Assembly: GCA_003222385.1 (NCBI GenBank)
Contig: QHVV01000108.1
Span: 7,425-45,346, forward strand
Reading direction: 5' to 3'
Origin: Acidobacteriota bacterium
GTDB taxonomy: Bacteria > Acidobacteriota > Thermoanaerobaculia > UBA5066 > Gp7-AA6
Length of the DNA stretch: 37,922 bases
Shown: positions 25,323 to 32,873 of the stretch, in pieces
Position numbering within the stretch: the stretch's first letter is position 1
Layout of the letters: every line of letters begins with the position of its first letter
Program-made: the position numbers and the translations under genes
Notes under the pieces: generated by a model
Told to the model about the DNA's origin: nothing
The model's input: only the letters and a program-made list of their open reading frames with translations
Database searches by the model: none

Positions 25323-28051
25323 GAAAGCCTCTCCTTCTTCCCCGACCGGTCGCCCGACGCGAGAGGCAGCGTCACCCACGCGACGGTCCCTCCTCCCTCG
25401 CGGGGCGCGAGGCCGATGTCGCCGCCGTGCCGGAGGACGATGTCGCGTGAGATCGCAAGGCCGAGCCCCATGCCGCCCGCTTTCTTCGTCGTGTAGAACG
25501 GCTGAAACAGGCGGTCGCCCGCGTCGGGTGGAATGCCGGTCCCGCGGTCTGCGATCGACACGCGCGCGACGTCTCCTTCCCGAAGGACCTCGCACGAGAT
25601 GGTCCCGTCTTCGGGCGATGCGTCGCGCGCATTGGTCAGCAGGTTGACGAAAACCTGTTCGAGCTCGCGCGCGTCGCCCAGGACTTCGACCGGCGCGCCG
25701 CCGTCGCCGGAAACGGTCAGCTGTCGCGACCCGAACGAGGTCTCGACGGACTCGGCGGCGTTGGCGAGGACGGCCTTGAGGTCGGTGCGCACTTCCGCGC
25801 GCTTCCTCGGGCGCGCGAATTCGAGCAGGTTGTTGACGAGGTGCGCGGCCCGGAACGTCTGGCGCTCCATCTTCTTCAGGATCGCGTACCGCGGATCGCC
25901 GGGCGACGTCTCCGACAGCAGTAGCTGCGCGTAGGAAGACAGGCCCGCGATCGGCGTGTTCACCTCGTGCGCGACGCCGGCCGCGAGGATACCGAGCGAG
26001 GCGAGGCGCTCGCGCTCGGCAAGTGCCCTCTCCATCTTCAGCCGGTCGGTCACGTCGTCCACCAGCACGACGCGGCGATCGGGCGCTCCCTGAAGACGCG
26101 AGATCGAGACGCGCAGGTCGCGACCGACCCCGTCCGGCCCGGTGAAGGTCGTTTCGAACGTCTTCTCCTCGTCGCCGACCGGCGCGTTCCCGAGCCCGAC
26201 GCCCGGAAGAATTTCGGAGAAATTCCGGGTCAGGAGCTCGGCTTCGTCACGCCGAACGAGCTGCGCGAAAGCGGGGTTCGCCGAGTGCACGCTATCGTTA
26301 CCATCCAGGACGACGATCCCCGAAGACGAGGATCGGATGACGCTCTCCTGGTACTGCTGCAGCGCCCGGATCTCTTCGAGCCGGTCGGCCAGCGCTCCAT
26401 AGAGGCGCGCGTTCTCGTAGGCGAGGCCCGCCTGCGCCATCACGGCGGAGAGCAGCGACTCGTCTTCCGAAGACAGCGGCACGCGCCCGTCCTTGTGCCC
26501 GACGCCGAGCGCGCCGGCGAGCTTACCGCCCGAGTGCATCGCGAAGAACGTGCGGTAGCCCATCGCGTGGAGGTGCTGAGCCGCGGGGTGATCTCCCGGA
26601 CCGAAGGCGGAGGCGCGAAGGCGCCACATCTCTTCGCCGGAGAGCCGCGCGGCGAGCAGCGCGCCTTCGGGCGTGTCGCCGTCGCCGTTCTCGAGCAGGA
26701 AGAGCGAGCAGGGCACGACGTGCAGCCCCTCCTCGACCCGCCGGACGACCGCGTTGACCAGCTCTTCCTTCGGCCTCGGTGTGGAGAAGTCGCGGGCGAC
26801 GTCGAGGAGCGCCCGCCGGGCTCGATATGTCTCGCGGTACTGGATCTTCTCGAGGGCGTCGGTCAGGCGCCTCTTCACCGGGACGAGGAGAGAGGCGAGG
26901 ACGAGACCCGAGGCGAAGGCGATCACGTTCTTGCCGGCGTCGGCCATCCCGACGAGCGTCCGGTCGAGCAGCGCGTTCAGCAGAACGAACGTCATCCCGC
27001 CGAGCAGCACGGCGCCGGTCGCCGCGACCGCCTCGCGGACATAGATCTCCACGTCCCACAGGCGCCACCTGAGAATCGCCCACGCGAACGCGAGCGGGAT
27101 GAACACGAGCGGAACCACCGCGACGGTCGAGAGGAGAGGCGATGCGAAACCGAGCGCCCGGGGCAGCGCGGAAAGAAGCACGAACGGCGCGAGACCCACG
27201 GTGACGCCGAGCACGACCCAGCGGGTCTGTTTTTCGGCGTCGGGGCTCTCGCGGGTCCGGAGGAGGTTCGCCAGCCGGGCGAGGACCGCGATCGCATACA
27301 GCGCGAAATAGAGGAACCAGAGCCGTGTCGCGGTCTCGGCGGCGCGCGCGGCTTCCCGGACGTCCAGGTTCAGGAGCACGGGCTGCGCGGCGACGTAGGC
27401 GGCGGCCGGCAGGTAGAGCAGCGGGATAAGTCGGCGCGACCGGACCGGGCGCGGAAAGATCAGGAAGAGATGAAGGAGAAGAGCGGGAAGCAGGGCGCGG
27501 AAGAAGTCCTCCGCGAGCCAGGTGATCTTCCAGACGGAGTCGTGCGGCCCCGCGGGCGTGAGCACGTAGATCGCGAAGGAAGACAGGCAGAGGGCCCAGA
27601 AGACCCGCGACGCCGGAGCGCGCTCCCGCGCGACCGTGAAGAGCCCGATCGCGAGATAGAGCAATCCGACGAACGCGAGGAAGAGGTACGTGAAGTCCGG
27701 CCGAATGGACGGCTCCTGGATCGCAAGCGCGTTGATCGATCCGTTCGAAAGGACGACGACGCGGTGGGGGAAGGGCCGCCGTCCGAGATCCTTCTCCGGC
27801 CAGTCCAGAGATGCCGCCGTTCGTCCGTCCGCGAGCACGATCCGATCTCCGGGGCGCAGGCCGGCCGCTTCCGCGGCGCTCCCCGGCTCGACACGTCCGA
27901 TGACCAGAGAGTCCCCGGCACGCTCGGCGGCGAAGCCCGCCGTCCGGAAGGTCGCGACCTTTCTCGCGAACGAGACGAATGCGAGTCCCACCGTCGCGGC
28001 GGTCAACGCCACGGCGACGGTCAGAAGAAGAATTTTCAGGCCGCGGGGCAC
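25319..28051 (-). CDS. PDZ-membrane-GAF-PAS sensor histidine kinase
   Basis: 910 residues from a GTG giving 'PRGLKILLLTVAVALTAATVGLAF' as a first membrane helix. A TTG at 28168 would add 39 residues but falls in the predicted -10 box, so it is not preferred. Order: helix 1 (5-28), a PDZ-like domain outside the membrane (about 40-112; 'VEPGSAAEAAGLRPGDRIVLADG'), about eight further helices, GAF (about 430-560), PAS ('SVIRSSSSGIVVLDGNDSV'), HisKA with H695 in 'LAAGVAHEVNTPIAGL', and HATPase ('NLLTNARDAS', 'DRGTGIPP', 'GMGLGLAIS'). Its GTGA overlap with the NtrC regulator makes a two-component pair almost certain. The signal is unknown; a PDZ could bind misfolded or unfinished envelope-protein C-termini. 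Confidence 0.93.
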   Translation of the reverse strand: MPRGLKILLLTVAVALTAATVGLAFVSFARKVATFRTAGFAAERAGDSLVIGRVEPGSAAEAAGLRPGDRIVLADGRTAASLDWPEKDLGRRPFPHRVVVLSNGSINALAIQEPSIRPDFTYLFLAFVGLLYLAIGLFTVARERAPASRVFWALCLSSFAIYVLTPAGPHDSVWKITWLAEDFFRALLPALLLHLFLIFPRPVRSRRLIPLLYLPAAAYVAAQPVLLNLDVREAARAAETATRLWFLYFALYAIAVLARLANLLRTRESPDAEKQTRWVVLGVTVGLAPFVLLSALPRALGFASPLLSTVAVVPLVFIPLAFAWAILRWRLWDVEIYVREAVAATGAVLLGGMTFVLLNALLDRTLVGMADAGKNVIAFASGLVLASLLVPVKRRLTDALEKIQYRETYRARRALLDVARDFSTPRPKEELVNAVVRRVEEGLHVVPCSLFLLENGDGDTPEGALLAARLSGEEMWRLRASAFGPGDHPAAQHLHAMGYRTFFAMHSGGKLAGALGVGHKDGRVPLSSEDESLLSAVMAQAGLAYENARLYGALADRLEEIRALQQYQESVIRSSSSGIVVLDGNDSVHSANPAFAQLVRRDEAELLTRNFSEILPGVGLGNAPVGDEEKTFETTFTGPDGVGRDLRVSISRLQGAPDRRVVLVDDVTDRLKMERALAERERLASLGILAAGVAHEVNTPIAGLSSYAQLLLSETSPGDPRYAILKKMERQTFRAAHLVNNLLEFARPRKRAEVRTDLKAVLANAAESVETSFGSRQLTVSGDGGAPVEVLGDARELEQVFVNLLTNARDASPEDGTISCEVLREGDVARVSIADRGTGIPPDAGDRLFQPFYTTKKAGGMGLGLAISRDIVLRHGGDIGLAPREGGGTVAWVTLPLASGDRSGKKERLS

Positions 28052-28159
28052 GGCTGCGGATTCAGCAATGCGAATGCCACGTTCGGAATTCTGAGAGTCG
28101 CTGCTAAGCCTTTTCCGAAGAGGCCTTTCCGGTTCCTGCCGCCTTCGGGCGCCGCCCGC

Positions 28160-28187
28160 ATTATCCAAGTATTTGAACGCGGTTCAA
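28160..28187 (-). promoter_or_regulatory. Sigma-70-type promoter of the kinase/NtrC operon with overlapping palindrome
   Basis: On the minus strand TTGAAC (28187-28182), a 16-base spacer, then GATAAT (28165-28160). The -35 box is one arm of a perfect palindrome, TTGAAC-GCG-GTTCAA on the plus strand (28173-28187), so a bound repressor would block polymerase. Predicted transcription start near 28153, leaving a leader of about 100 bases before the GTG at 28051. Confidence 0.55.
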
Positions 28188-28197
28188 AATTATTTTG
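28185..28197. promoter_or_regulatory. AT-rich 6-1-6 palindrome upstream of kinase promoter
   Basis: CAAAAT-T-ATTTTG is a perfect inverted repeat immediately upstream of the -35 box and shares 3 bases with the neighbouring palindrome. It may act as an UP element or as a regulator site. The only comparable site in the window is CTAATAATATTAG near the Lrp gene. Confidence 0.4.
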
Positions 28198-28277
28198 GAG
28201 CCGCGGCGGAGTTCCGTCGCCGGAGGCGGGTCGGGACGCACCGCGAGTCGGAGAGGCGAACGGGAACGCGCGGGATG

Positions 28278-30155
28278 CTAGAACGCGAGCGCCAGCCCGC
28301 CGAGGATGCGGTTGGTCGAGGCGGGATCCTCACGCTCGCTCGATGCGGTCGAGCGAGCCGACTCGAGCGCCAGCAGGAGCTTCCAATCCGAGCCGAACGG
28401 CGTCAGGCCGACGACCGAGAGGTCCTGAGCGATCGAGATCGCGAGCTTGTCGGAGTCGTTGGTGTGGCTCGCCGCGGGGCTCCGGAGAGCCTGGCGGACG
28501 CCGCGAACGAAGATCGCGACGCCGGTCTTCGTCGGAAGGATCTCGACGGCTGCCCGCGCCGACCAGAAGCGGCCGTCGCTGTCGGAGATTCCGAAGCTCG
28601 TCGCCGAATCCGGAGCGATCGTTCCGCGGATCTCGCCGTAGCGCACCGCGACGCTGCCCGAAACCTTGTCCGTCAGCCGATGGGTCGCGGACGCCTGCAT
28701 CTGGCGGACGGTGTTGCCGTCGAAGAAATACACGCTGTCGAAATCGGTCAGCAGGTCCCCCTCGAAGAAAGCGCGGACGACTTCGTCCATTCGCTGCGTG
28801 GAGACCTCGAACCGAACCGAGGCATTCCCGGCGCGGCGCTCGAAGCCGACCGCGTAGCTCTCGCGCGAGGCGGGATCCGCGTTGTCTTCGATCGACGCGA
28901 CCCGCGGCAGGACGGTCCCGCTGCTCGCGGCGCCCGATTCGACCACGCGATGGAGGCCGCGCACGAACACGATGGCGCCGTTTCCGAGGTCGTACCTCAA
29001 CGTCGCTCGCGGCCCGACGCCGTAGCCGCCCGCCATGTACCGGCCGACCATTCCACCCTCGACTTCCACCCTCGGAAAGAGCCGCAGCGACGTCGAGGCG
29101 GAGAGATCGGCGTCGGGACCCGAAGGAATGAATGCCCCTTCGGAGCCGACACCCGAAGGTCCCACGGTTGATTCCCGGTGTCGATATGTCATCGCGACCG
29201 AAACGCCCGGAGACTCCTGGACGGGCCGGGCGTATTGCGCGTTGACTTCCCACGTTCGCGACGCGACCGGGAAGAAAGACGTGCCGAGAGCGGTCGCGCG
29301 ATAGAGGTTCGTTTCTTCGATGTAACGAGCTCCGACCGATTCCGCGCGACCTTCCTGCCCGTCCCGGCTCCAGCTCACGCCGTGAGTCTGGAAGCTCGCG
29401 GGGCGATCTTCGCCGAAGCTGATCGTGTGGCGGCGCGTCGAGAGACGAACGCGATCGGCCGGCGACGTGGCCACGTCCAGGGCCAATCCGGCGGCGTTGC
29501 CGCTGGCAGTCTCATCCCGGGTGACCGTCTGGTCCGAGACTGCCGCGTATTCTCCGCGCAGGTCGTACTTCCAGCCGTTGGGCAGGCCTCCCTGGACTCC
29601 GAGCGCGGTCCGGGAGAGGGAGGTATCGCCGCCGACGTCCGTGACGCTTCGGAGTTCGCCCGCGATCAGCCGGTCGAGCCGGATCCGGTCGAGGGAGCTC
29701 ACGGGGGCGTCGGACACTTCTTCGAGAGCGATCTCGCGCAGAACGTCGGCGGGCAGCCGGTCGCGCAGGTCCCAGAGAGTCGATGGAGTGGACGCAGCGC
29801 CCGGAGTGCGGCTGGCCGCCGCGAGCTTGATTTCGACGGTGCTCACGCGCTCCGGAAGAGCCTGGTGCCAGAGCCTCACGAGCGCCGGCAGGAAACCTCT
29901 CTTGTAGGCGATCAGGTCGTAGACGCCGACGGGGGCCGTGGCGAGAACGAACGTGCCGTCGGGCGCGGAGCGAGAGCGGGTGAGCGTCGTGTCGCCCAGG
30001 TTGTAGAAGATGACGAGCGCTCCGGCGATCGGCTGTTCGAGGTGCCGGACGACGCCCGAGATGGGCGGTGCGGGAGGCGGCGAGGCGAAAGCGGTTGCCC
30101 CCGCTCCGAAGAGGGGAACGAACGCCGCGATAAATGCCGGTACGCGTCGGCGCAT
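28278..30155 (-). CDS. Outer-membrane beta-barrel protein with carboxypeptidase-regulatory-like domain
   Basis: 625 residues from the ATG at 30155; an upstream TTG at 30206 lies before the candidate -10 and is rejected. Signal peptide 'RRRVPAFIAAFVPLFGAGATAFA', then a CarboxypepD_reg/Cna-B-like domain (about 30-115; 'ISGVVRHLEQPIAGALVIFYNLGDT...', 'APDGTFVLATAPVGVYDLIAYKRGF'). Then comes a long region of alternating polar and hydrophobic strands with aromatic girdles. It ends in 'RILGGLALAF', a C-terminal phenylalanine typical of barrels inserted by BamA. No clear TonB box or plug domain, so I would not call it a TonB-dependent receptor. Role unknown. Preceded by a hairpin-containing 5' leader. 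Confidence 0.78.
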   Translation of the reverse strand: MRRRVPAFIAAFVPLFGAGATAFASPPPAPPISGVVRHLEQPIAGALVIFYNLGDTTLTRSRSAPDGTFVLATAPVGVYDLIAYKRGFLPALVRLWHQALPERVSTVEIKLAAASRTPGAASTPSTLWDLRDRLPADVLREIALEEVSDAPVSSLDRIRLDRLIAGELRSVTDVGGDTSLSRTALGVQGGLPNGWKYDLRGEYAAVSDQTVTRDETASGNAAGLALDVATSPADRVRLSTRRHTISFGEDRPASFQTHGVSWSRDGQEGRAESVGARYIEETNLYRATALGTSFFPVASRTWEVNAQYARPVQESPGVSVAMTYRHRESTVGPSGVGSEGAFIPSGPDADLSASTSLRLFPRVEVEGGMVGRYMAGGYGVGPRATLRYDLGNGAIVFVRGLHRVVESGAASSGTVLPRVASIEDNADPASRESYAVGFERRAGNASVRFEVSTQRMDEVVRAFFEGDLLTDFDSVYFFDGNTVRQMQASATHRLTDKVSGSVAVRYGEIRGTIAPDSATSFGISDSDGRFWSARAAVEILPTKTGVAIFVRGVRQALRSPAASHTNDSDKLAISIAQDLSVVGLTPFGSDWKLLLALESARSTASSEREDPASTNRILGGLALAF

Positions 30156-30159
30156 AGAC

Positions 30160-30175
30160 GGACCCAGTCGGGTCC
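30160..30175 (-). promoter_or_regulatory. Perfect hairpin in the 5' leader of the barrel-protein mRNA
   Basis: GGACCC-GACT-GGGTCC on the minus strand forms a 6-bp stem with a 4-base loop ending 4 bases before the ATG. With the -10 box at 30184-30189, nearly the whole short leader is this hairpin. No ribosome site is visible, so the structure may control start-codon access, or it could be a protein-binding operator. Confidence 0.45.
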
Positions 30176-30183
30176 TGACTCGA

Positions 30184-30189
30184 AGTATA
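30184..30189 (-). promoter_or_regulatory. Candidate -10 box for the barrel-protein gene
   Basis: TATACT on the minus strand, 28 bases before the ATG. TTGACC occurs upstream, but only 11 bases away, too close for a standard -35 box. Confidence 0.4.
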
Positions 30190-30202
30190 GAATTCCCGCG
30201 GG

Positions 30203-31141
30203 TCAATTGCTATTCCCGGGCAGCGGCCGGGCCCGAGGCCGTAACTCCCGATGAAAGAGTCCCTTGACCACGTGTCCGGCGATCGCCGGGTTTTCCTTCA
30301 GGCGCCGCATCGAGTACGCCTCCCAGGCCTCGCCGTACGGGACGTAGACCCGGAGCCGGTGTCCTGCCGAAACCAGCCGGCGGCGGAGCTCTCCGGCGAC
30401 CCCGAGCAGCATCTGAAATTCATACGCTTCGGGCGGCAGCTCGAGAAGGGAAACGGTCGCGAGCGCCCGCTCGACGAGGACCGGATCGTGCGTCGCGATC
30501 CCGACGTAGCACCCCGCCCCGAGGAGAACGTCCACCAGGGACGAGTAGCTGTCGCGGATCTCTTCCCGGTCCTGGAAGGCGATCTCGTCGGGCTCGACGT
30601 AGATGCCTTTGCACACGCGGACGTTCGCGCGGAGCGCGGCGGCTCTCGCGGCGTCGTCCCGGCTCCGGCGCAGATACGCCTGCAGGACGAGACCGACGTT
30701 TTCGGAGTCTCGGCGAGCTTCCTCGAAGAGACGGATCGTCGCCTCCGTGACGGAGGAGTCCTCCATGTCGATCCGCACGAAGTTGCGGTGACGGCGCGCG
30801 GCTTCCGCGATTCGATCGAATTCGCGGCGACAATGCTCTCGATCGATCTTCAGACCGAGCGCGGTCAGCTTCACCGAGACGTTCGAGTCAAGGTGTCGGG
30901 ACGCGATGCCGTCGAGGGCGCGCACGTACTCGTCGACCGTGCGCCCGGTCTCCTCGCGCTGCTCGACGTCCTCGCCGAGAACGTCGAGCGTGGCCATGCA
31001 CCCCTCGTCGTTCAGCGCGCGGACCGTTTCGAGGGCTTCCTCGAGCGTTTCTCCGGCGACGTACCGATGCGCGATCCGCCGCACGACCGGACGCGGCACG
31101 AGCGGCATCGCCGCGACGACCAGGCGATTGACGAGGTTCAT
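30203..31141 (-). CDS. Proline dehydrogenase
   Basis: 312 residues from an ATG overlapping the comF stop (ATGA). A monofunctional PRODH-type FAD enzyme that oxidises proline to pyrroline-5-carboxylate. TIM-barrel signatures are present: 'SVKLTALGLKID', 'FVRIDMEDSSVTEATIRLF', 'GLVLQAYLRRSRDDA', 'VRVCKGIYVEP', 'YVGIATHDPVLVERAL', 'YEFQMLLGV' and 'RVYVPYGEAWEAYSMRRLKENP'. Its length matches the bacterial single-domain enzymes, and no pyrroline-5-carboxylate dehydrogenase is nearby. The coupling to comF is unexpected and may only reflect genome compaction. The frame running upstream to 31699 is not part of the gene. Confidence 0.94.
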   Translation of the reverse strand: MNLVNRLVVAAMPLVPRPVVRRIAHRYVAGETLEEALETVRALNDEGCMATLDVLGEDVEQREETGRTVDEYVRALDGIASRHLDSNVSVKLTALGLKIDREHCRREFDRIAEAARRHRNFVRIDMEDSSVTEATIRLFEEARRDSENVGLVLQAYLRRSRDDAARAAALRANVRVCKGIYVEPDEIAFQDREEIRDSYSSLVDVLLGAGCYVGIATHDPVLVERALATVSLLELPPEAYEFQMLLGVAGELRRRLVSAGHRLRVYVPYGEAWEAYSMRRLKENPAIAGHVVKGLFHRELRPRARPLPGNSN

Positions 31142-31983
31142 CCCGAGTCGGACGGTTTTTCGTCCCGGTCGAAGTCGTCGCGGGAAGCGCGCGCGAAGCA
31201 CCACACGTCCACCTGTCCGGCGCCCGCCGCGACGAGAGCCCGGGCGCATTCGCGCGCAGTCCACGCCGACGTCGCGACGTCGTCGATCAGGAGAACTGTC
31301 TCTGGAGACGGGCCCTCCGCTCGAAACGCTCCCTCGACGTTCGACCGGCGGTGCTCCAGGGCGAGCGCGCTCTGCCGCGACGTCTCGCGAATCTTGCGGA
31401 GGCGCCGCGGCGAGAACGAAAGGCCGAGCTCCTTCGCCACCGCTTCCGCGAGGAGCTCCGCGGGATGGTATCCGCGGCGGCGCACCGCGCGCGCGGTCGC
31501 GGGAACTGCCGTCACCTCGGACGCGGAAAGCGTCTCTTCCCGCGCGAGTCTGCCGACCACGACTTGCGCGAGCCGCGGCCCGAGATAGTCGGCGCCGCGG
31601 AACTTGAACGCGAGGAGAATCGAACGCGCGCTGCCGCGATACGGCGCGGCGGCCCGAAGCGATCGGAACGACGGCGGATGAATCAGGCAGCGTCCGCATC
31701 GCTCCGCGCCTTCCGCCGCGAGCGGTTCACCGCAGACGGCGCACGCGGATGTGGCCGGCTCCGGGATCGCGCGCCAGCACGCCGAACAGACTCCGCCCCG
31801 GAAGACTTCTTCGACCGGGTTGATTTCACACGCGAGGCAGCGGGAAGGAAGGAAGTATCTCGCGGCGGCCCGGCCGATCCTCTGGAGCGCCGTCGCGGCT
31901 GGTATCGCGTCCCCCTTTCGCGCCGCGATTCTAGACCGCTCACGGAAACGGAAGGAGACGGCGCGGGCGCGGCGTCCGTACAT
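31138..31983 (-). CDS. ComF-family phosphoribosyltransferase-like protein
   Basis: 281 residues from an ATG at 31983; the start is uncertain because the first 45 residues are basic and poorly conserved in style. A zinc-ribbon-like N-terminal part with CxxC pairs ('SRCLAC', 'CSACW', 'CAVCG', 'CGRC') precedes a PRTase-type fold with 'LLAFKFRGADYLGPRLA', 'VPATARAVRRRGYHPAELLA' and the PRPP loop 'VLLIDDVATSAWT'. ComF proteins are needed for DNA uptake in naturally competent bacteria, and a helicase partner is proposed in some species; other competence genes are not in this window. Coupled to proline dehydrogenase; divergent from the small barrel gene 36 bases away. Confidence 0.88.
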   Translation of the reverse strand: MYGRRARAVSFRFRERSRIAARKGDAIPAATALQRIGRAAARYFLPSRCLACEINPVEEVFRGGVCSACWRAIPEPATSACAVCGEPLAAEGAERCGRCLIHPPSFRSLRAAAPYRGSARSILLAFKFRGADYLGPRLAQVVVGRLAREETLSASEVTAVPATARAVRRRGYHPAELLAEAVAKELGLSFSPRRLRKIRETSRQSALALEHRRSNVEGAFRAEGPSPETVLLIDDVATSAWTARECARALVAAGAGQVDVWCFARASRDDFDRDEKPSDSG

Positions 31984-32019
31984 CGTGTAGAGTCGAAACA
32001 GGCTCGTCGGGAGGTGGTC

Positions 32020-32610
32020 TTGTCGATCCGCAAGGTGCTCGGACTCGCGCTCGTCGTCGCGGGAATCTCCGCGACTCCCGGTTTCGCGCAGGACTGGGGG
32101 ATCGGCGCCTCGATCGGTCTCCAAAGCGACATCGAGCGCCATTTCCGGCTCGACGACTTCGCGGCGCGCGACGGAAACGCGTGGGTCGATTTCCGGCTCC
32201 AGGAGAAGGTCCTTCTCCGGGGCACGTTCGGCTCGATGAAGGTGAAGGGGGACAACGCGGGCCGGACCGTCGACGTCAACGGAGAGGACGTTGTCCTTCC
32301 CGATCTCAAAACGCGCATCGACTACGCGACGATCGGGGTGTCGTACCAGTTCTGGGAAGGCGACTACACGTCCGGTTTCTTCGGAGGGATCGGCGGCTAC
32401 AAGGTCAACCCCGATCCGGCGCCTTCCGAAGCCATCACGAATTTTCGCGATGCCCGCGAATCGGTTTTCGGATGGCACATCGGCGTGGACGGCGACCTCC
32501 GGGTGGTCTCGCGCCTCTCGATCGTGGGCCGGCTGACGTTCCACGAGATCTACTCGCTGTCGCGACGCTCGATCCTGACGGCAAATGCGGGGGCGATCTT
32601 CCGCTTCTGA
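32020..32610 (+). CDS. Small outer-membrane beta-barrel protein
   Basis: 196 residues from a TTG preceded by GGGAGGTGG. Signal peptide 'SIRKVLGLALVVAGISATPGFAQ', then about 170 residues of short amphipathic strands ('WGIGASIGL', 'AWVDFRLQEKVLLRGTFGSM', 'TIGVSYQFWEGDYTSGFFGGIGGYKV', 'FGWHIGVDGDLRV', 'LSIVGRLTFHEIY') and the C-terminal motif 'ANAGAIFRF'. This fits an eight-stranded OmpA/OmpW-like barrel (outer membrane protein beta-barrel domain). No OmpA-like peptidoglycan domain. Function unknown; such proteins are often involved in envelope stability or small-molecule passage. Confidence 0.82.
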   Translation: MSIRKVLGLALVVAGISATPGFAQDWGIGASIGLQSDIERHFRLDDFAARDGNAWVDFRLQEKVLLRGTFGSMKVKGDNAGRTVDVNGEDVVLPDLKTRIDYATIGVSYQFWEGDYTSGFFGGIGGYKVNPDPAPSEAITNFRDARESVFGWHIGVDGDLRVVSRLSIVGRLTFHEIYSLSRRSILTANAGAIFRF

Positions 32611-32620
32611 ACCATCGCGG

Positions 32621-32635
32621 TGGCACCCCCTTTGC
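32621..32635 (+). promoter_or_regulatory. Strong sigma-54 (-24/-12) promoter candidate
   Basis: TGGCACCCCCTTTGC: the -24 element TGGCAC and -12 element TTGC with exactly ten bases between GG (32622-32623) and GC (32634-32635), as sigma-54 requires. The next bases, AT, match the extended -12 element. Predicted start near 32647. It lies in a 263-base gap with no long gene downstream on the plus strand. I found no other match of this quality in the window. Confidence 0.65.
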
Positions 32636-32655
32636 ATCGACACGGCGCAACGTTT

Positions 32656-32745
32656 ATGTCCAAGGCAAGCGGTCCCGCCCCCTTTGCCCACTGTACCGAC
32701 CGCCGGAGCTCCCGCGCGGCCCGGCCCAAGACTTTCCGCTTCTAG
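32656..32745 (+). CDS. Candidate 29-codon ORF behind sigma-54 promoter
   Basis: ATG to TAG, encoding MSKASGPAPFAHC... and ending ...ARPKTFRF. It starts about 9 bases after the predicted sigma-54 start, similar to the short leaders elsewhere here. No ribosome site is visible, the peptide is basic and rich in Arg, Ser and Pro, and I do not recognise it. The alternative is that the sigma-54 transcript is a non-coding RNA covering about 32647-32870. The gap also contains CCGGC-GAAA-GCCGG and CTCCC-TTC-GGGAG stems, in keeping with a structured RNA. Treat as a hypothesis. Confidence 0.25.
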   Translation: MSKASGPAPFAHCTDRRSSRAARPKTFRF

Positions 32746-32873
32746 GGATCCCACCCGAAAAGGCCGTCAGGCCGATCCGTCCGGCGAAAGCCGGGCGGAC
32801 GCCCTCCATTCACGTCGCTCTCGCAGCGTGAGGCTCCTCCCTTCGGGAGACTGTTCGCGCTGCGACGAAAGCT

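Noticed and set aside
28052-28168. N-terminal extension of the histidine kinase from a TTG at 28168
   Set aside because: The TTG falls within the predicted -10 element and the extra 39 residues are hydrophilic and unconserved in style; GTG at 28051 begins directly before the first membrane helix.
25967-29131. 1,054-codon plus-strand open frame
   Set aside because: Lies antisense to the histidine kinase and barrel protein, with composition typical of a shadow frame.
30156-30206. Upstream TTG start for the large barrel protein
   Set aside because: It lies upstream of the TATACT box and would place extra charged residues before the signal peptide.
30196-30206. TTGACC as a -35 box for the barrel gene
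   Set aside because: Only 11 bases separate it from TATACT, too short for sigma-70.
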